34,659 nucleotides of DNA from the NCBI GenBank assembly GCA_027320695.1, contig DAHVKW010000006.1, forward strand, positions 1-34,659, given 5' to 3'. The notes beneath the pieces were generated by a model that was not told the DNA's origin, did not search any database, and saw only the letters and a program-made list of their open reading frames with translations. Below are positions 31,887 through 34,659 of this stretch, piece after piece. The position numbers and the translations under genes were made by a program. Source of the stretch: Actinomycetota bacterium. Lineage in GTDB: Bacteria; Actinomycetota; Acidimicrobiia; Acidimicrobiales; Acidimicrobiaceae. The stretch's first letter is position 1, and each line of letters opens with the position of its first letter.

Positions 31887-32190
31887 ATCAGCAGATGTGC
31901 GATACCCCCGTAGCGTTCGCAACAAGTTCCTTGCTGCGACTTCAGCCAACTGCCCTGTCAGAAAAATCCTTGTACCCACACAGGGCCTCCGCCTTGACCT
32001 ACACTCCGACATGATAGAAAAGCGTGAACGGACTATTTTGGAATTTCTTCAGCAAGCTTGAACACTTGACTTCACTCAAGACAATGGGTGTCCTTTGGAT
32101 TTGGTAGTGGTGGAAATTCTTGCCTAAACTGGCGACTTAGCCTCGAAACACCGAAACTAATGTTCCCAAAGGCCCTCTAACAAAGAAATA
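31887..32190. other. Intergenic stretch before the IS1380 fragment
   Basis: No gene seen. AGTGCCC near 32190 and GGGGCACT near 32247 form an imperfect inverted pair around the presumed left end of the transposase fragment; otherwise nothing. Confidence 0.3.
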
Positions 32191-32745
32191 GTGCCCTCTG
32201 AGCTGGTAGAATGGTTGTTAGTTAGACATTCCAAACCCACCAGAAAAGGGGCACTAAAAGTAATTTTATCATCTCCCAATCTGAAAAGCATCAATGTTGT
32301 CTTCGATGATCAAAATCTTGTGGCAAATACCGGCCTTCTGGCAATCGCCACGCTGTCTCAGAGTCTTGGACTCCGAGAGTTAATCGAAGATAAAGTATCA
32401 CTTTCGGGTCGGGTTGGGGGAGCAAATCCAGGGGGAAAGCTTCTCACACTTGTTCACGCAATGACAGCGGGAGCAAGCCACATCGATCATATAGACATGC
32501 TGAGGGCTGGGTCAACTGGGTCGGTACTTGGTCACGTGGTGATAGCTCCGTCAACAATGGGCACGTTCCTGCGTTCTTTCACATTCGGACACGTCCGGCA
32601 GCTGGATTCAGTCATTGATACCGCACTAAGCCGTGCCTGGACCATGGGAGCAGGGCCAGGGGACACTCGGCTGGTTATAGATATCGACTCCACAATATGT
32701 GAGGTACACGACACAAAAAAGCAAGTTATGCACAAATCCACATAA
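32191..32745 (+). pseudogene. IS1380-family transposase, 3'-truncated
   Basis: The first 175 codons match the N-terminal part of actinobacterial IS1380 transposases: VVFDDQNLVANTGLL, LRELIEDKVSL, ANPGGKLLTLVHAMTAGA, IDHIDMLRAGSTGSVLG, APSTMGTFLRSFTFGHVRQLD and the DDE segment VIDIDSTICEVHD. The normal protein is about 450 residues and continues with a Tyr/Gly-rich strand; here the frame changes to unrelated residues after VHDTKKQ and stops. The junction, at about 32725-32745, runs into the 3' end of a convergent zinc-ribbon gene, so a deletion or insertion joined the two. Confidence 0.8.
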
Positions 32746-32953
32746 CCCACTTAAACGCGTAGAGCCCATAAACATTCTTCCATCCCTGATCACATACATC
32801 GCAGGAGAGTTGCTGGCTAGCGATACCATCGCCAGTTTCGACAAACCCGCCAGTAATCTCACTGCTCCCACACTTTGGACGTGTGGTGTCGGTCATGTCC
32901 TCCACCGGAATATGGTTCGGGGTCTCACTCTTGTCAGTAAAAATAGCGGTCAT
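32726..32953 (-). CDS. Small zinc-ribbon protein, C terminus altered by IS junction
   Basis: 75 residues, GAGAGGAA six bases before the ATG. The core RPKCGSSEITGGFVETGDGIASQ then LSCDVCDQGWKNVYGL is a two-knuckle zinc ribbon. The first knuckle has only one Cys because the expected first Cys is Arg, so the site has three Cys. The last dozen residues (FKWVMWICA) are unlike family ends and overlap the truncated IS1380 fragment, so the C terminus was probably replaced. Such short zinc-ribbon proteins are common on plasmids and integrative elements. Function unknown. Confidence 0.6.
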   Translation of the reverse strand: MTAIFTDKSETPNHIPVEDMTDTTRPKCGSSEITGGFVETGDGIASQQLSCDVCDQGWKNVYGLYAFKWVMWICA

Positions 32954-33130
32954 TGTGGTTCCTCTCTTTGCGGCCTAACTACGTCTACAAGTTATGTATG
33001 CACCGGAAACCGATCTCGATGCAGAACGAAGAGCGAGAAAACAGGAGCCCATGACTTGCGGTTGCAACCGACCATCCCCCAACAACAATGGCAGTAAAAT
33101 ACCTACGTCGGCTCAGCAAAGGATAAAATC

Positions 33131-33307
33131 ATGGAAGTCACGATCAAAGACAACAAGCTGTATATTGAAATCGAACTTTCGGAACCAACACCATCATCCT
33201 CGGGCAAGACTCTCGTGGTGGCAAGCACGCACGGGAACATGGTCACCAGCGCCATGATCGACGGCAAGCCAATCGTAATTGGGCTGAACGCTTACATCAA
33301 GCCATGA
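33131..33307 (+). CDS. 58-residue conserved plasmid-type small protein
   Basis: Shorter than the usual ORF cut-off. ATG at 33131, TGA at 33305-33307. The peptide MEVTIKDNKLYIEIELSE, followed by a TPSSSGKTLVVASTHGN segment and ending VIGLNAYIKP, has alternating beta strands and the GKTLVVAST motif that I associate with short proteins carried on plasmids and integrative elements near zinc-ribbon genes. The composition is protein-like throughout, without a membrane segment or Cys. No function can be assigned. Confidence 0.6.
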   Translation: MEVTIKDNKLYIEIELSEPTPSSSGKTLVVASTHGNMVTSAMIDGKPIVIGLNAYIKP

Positions 33308-33451
33308 CACTACCCTCTAAAGGAAGTTAATAGCTTCGCAGGTATTCGAGCGATTCTCACACCCGTCCCTAAAGGATTTGCTTTGTGTGCAGACAAACCC
33401 TGCAAGACATCAAATACTGCGACTTCAGAGAGCGCGGTAGAGCACTGGCGA

Positions 33452-33766
33452 CTACCCCACTAAAGCAAGCAGTTGGCTTTTTTGGTTCGCTCCCAAGCCT
33501 GCCAACCTGCAGGTATCGCTGATACCGACCTGTTCCATGACCTTTTGCGCTTTGATCTTGCCGAATCCCGGAAGGTTTTCAAGTACAGCACTTACTTTCA
33601 TCTTGCCAACGAGACCTTCCTTAGGCGCTCTTTCAAGCAATGCCACAAGAGAAACTGAGCCCTTCTTCAGCTCGGCTTAGATCTCGGCTCTTTGTGTACG
33701 TACCGCTGCCGCTTTTTCAAGTGCAGCTAACCGCTGCTCTGGTGACAACTGTGGTGGATTTGGCAT
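33452..33766 (-). pseudogene. mihF: Actinobacterial integration host factor (mIHF), internal stop
   Basis: From the ATG at 33766 the frame reads MPNPPQLSPEQRLAALEKAA, then AVRTQRAEI, an in-frame TAA (33677-33679) where the family has Lys, and then AELKKGSVSLVALLERAPKEG, GKMKVSAVLENLPGFGKIKA and QVGISDTCRLAGLGANQKSQLLALVG to the natural end. Apart from the one stop codon the whole protein of about 104 residues is intact and matches mIHF, a DNA-bending nucleoid protein used in phage integration and chromosome organisation. An internal GTG at 33646 could restart translation of the helix-two-turn-helix part. Probably a second, recently inactivated or mobile-element copy. Confidence 0.75.
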
Positions 33767-33896
33767 ACATGGTAATTTAGTCGAGATTATCAGGTTCTGC
33801 CAGCACAACCGAGCTAAGTCCAACCAGCACATTTTCAGATATAAAGACAACTCAAGCTACTCATGATAGACCGATCTATTCTACAATATGTAGTTA

Positions 33897-33994
33897 GATT
33901 CCCCGAATAGGGGTGCCTGAGATCCGACCGTTGCGGGAGACCGTAACATCCACTTGTAACGGCAGTGCTCGGCAGGGCCCCTATTCGGGGAATC
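33897..33994. repeat. 17-bp perfect inverted repeat around a 64-bp centre
   Basis: GATTCCCCGAATAGGGG (33897-33913) and CCCCTATTCGGGGAATC (33978-33994) are exact inverted copies. The arm itself contains a near-palindrome, CCCCGAATAGGGG. The 64-bp centre holds no gene. The structure could be the ends of a small mobile element, a recombination site or a large regulatory hairpin. It lies just before a small membrane-protein gene. Confidence 0.7.
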
Positions 33995-34123
33995 ACTTGT
34001 TTGGGAAATCTGCCCACCACGTCGTGGCAAGGAATAGCTACTGTGCTCGAGATCAACGACCGTCATAAGCACAAAGGCCCGCTCAAAGACGGAAGTGCAA
34101 ACTTCGAGTGGTACCCTCAAACT

Positions 34124-34342
34124 ATGGCAATCACGATCTACGGAGTCTGTGCGGTCTCGTTCATGATGGCCATGTACGCATTCGAAGGACGGGATCGTCG
34201 ATTCATCGTGGCGTTTGCCTTCGGCTGTCTCCTTTCAAGTGCCTACGGGTTTCTTTCCGGGGCTTGGCCCTTCGGGGTCGTCGAGTTCATCTGGTCTGGA
34301 GTGGCCCTACGTCGGTACTCCAAAGGTGACTCTGCCTTCTAG
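34124..34342 (+). CDS. Small two- or three-helix membrane protein
   Basis: 72 residues from the ATG at 34124, chosen because the longer open frame (to 33965) runs into the inverted repeat and the upstream residues are not hydrophobic or family-like. Two to three helices: ITIYGVCAVSFMMAMYAFEG, then RRFIVAFAFGCLLSSAYGFLSGAWPFGVVE and a last amphipathic FIWSGVALRRY. The LSGAWPFGVVEFIWSGVALRR ending is typical of a conserved family of small membrane proteins in many bacteria, without known function. A ribosome binding site is not obvious. Confidence 0.6.
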   Translation: MAITIYGVCAVSFMMAMYAFEGRDRRFIVAFAFGCLLSSAYGFLSGAWPFGVVEFIWSGVALRRYSKGDSAF

Positions 34343-34639
34343 CTGACGTATTTTTGCCATGATCAGCCACAGGTTTTATCAGGGGCGCATCGAATAACTA
34401 GACGCTTTGTTCGGGTTCATCCCACTTTCGGGACTTAGCCTATGTGTAGCTTTCGGGGTGACAACCAATTAGACCGAAGTTCAGGTTCCTGATCGACCTG
34501 TAGAGAGCTTTTCAATATTCCAAGCAGCGCTTCTATGTCTGAAATCGGTAAAGATGTAGTCATGTATTACGGTTTGTGGTTTTATATATAATCCAGGCAG
34601 TACTTGCTATAGTTACACCTATGTGATATAGTTGTCGAC
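34343..34639. other. Intergenic A+T-rich stretch
   Basis: No gene found. A TTTTATATATAATCC tract at 34580-34594 resembles a promoter -10 region, in front of the partial ORF at the window edge. Confidence 0.3.
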
Positions 34640-34659
34640 ATGTACGTAGCAAAGGTTCC
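34640..34659 (+). CDS. Start of a further ORF, possibly an IS1634-type transposase
   Basis: Only MYVAKVP can be read before the window ends. This opening is what I remember from actinobacterial IS1634-like transposases, but seven residues are far too few to be sure. Confidence 0.25.

Overview
The window looks like accessory DNA from an acidophilic, iron-oxidising actinobacterium (Acidimicrobiia such as Acidithrix or Ferrimicrobium is my inference). The clues are a rusticyanin-like blue copper protein, an actinobacterial-type integration host factor homologue, an ArsR-type regulator in place of MerR in a mercury locus, and frequent GTG/TTG starts with head-to-tail ATGA/GTGA overlaps. Base composition alternates between visibly G+C-rich blocks (about 3.4-7.4, 10.0-11.6, 14.4-15.7 and 20.7-22.5 kb) and more A+T-rich blocks. 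Together with insertion sequences, gene scars and plasmid-type small genes at the right end, this indicates a mosaic island or plasmid.

Layout. 1-3309 (+): a tight thiol-redox operon with a redoxin, a glutaredoxin-like protein, a TlpA-like protein, a membrane protein with a MerF/MerT-like vicinal Cys motif, and an Lgt-like membrane enzyme. 3383-7420 (+): a G+C-rich unit with a polytopic membrane protein, a SAM methyltransferase, a frameshifted membrane protein, CcdA and a ResA/TlpA thioredoxin. 7578-9328: a decayed IS1182-type element, followed by a peroxiredoxin remnant. 10026-15102: the mercury locus. On the minus strand merA is followed by a thioredoxin and a second CcdA. Divergently there is an ArsR regulator, a 27-residue ORF, an NrtS-like protein and merB. 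15299-15676 is a scar of an ArsR/cation-efflux operon.

15981-20395 (-): a partly decayed cytochrome c maturation cluster (SHOCT protein, truncated CcmE, intact CcmF, CcmG-like protein lacking its second active-site Cys, CcmH/I fusion). 20486-22572 (-): two short peptides flanking a Rv2258c-like methyltransferase and a PIG-L/LmbE deacetylase. 22875-27090 (-): a Met-rich secreted protein, a SHOCT protein, the rusticyanin-like protein and an OmpR-type two-component system. 27273-31851: a Met-rich membrane protein behind a CopY/BlaI-like palindrome, a YHS-permease, two cation diffusion facilitators and an SmtB-type ArsR repressor. 32191-34659: IS1380 fragment, zinc-ribbon and other plasmid-type small genes, an IHF homologue with an internal stop, a 17-bp inverted repeat, a small membrane protein, and possibly the start of another transposase.

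How it works together (inference): the window combines metal detoxification (Hg, organomercury, Zn/Cd/Co, probably Cu) with many extracytoplasmic thiol-disulfide proteins. Three matching 18-bp direct-repeat boxes (TGAAGAT-N4-YGAAGAY) lie upstream of one peptide gene (with the SHOCT/ccm genes behind it), the Met-rich protein and the rusticyanin-like protein. They suggest one OmpR-type regulon, plausibly run by the two-component system encoded beside them.
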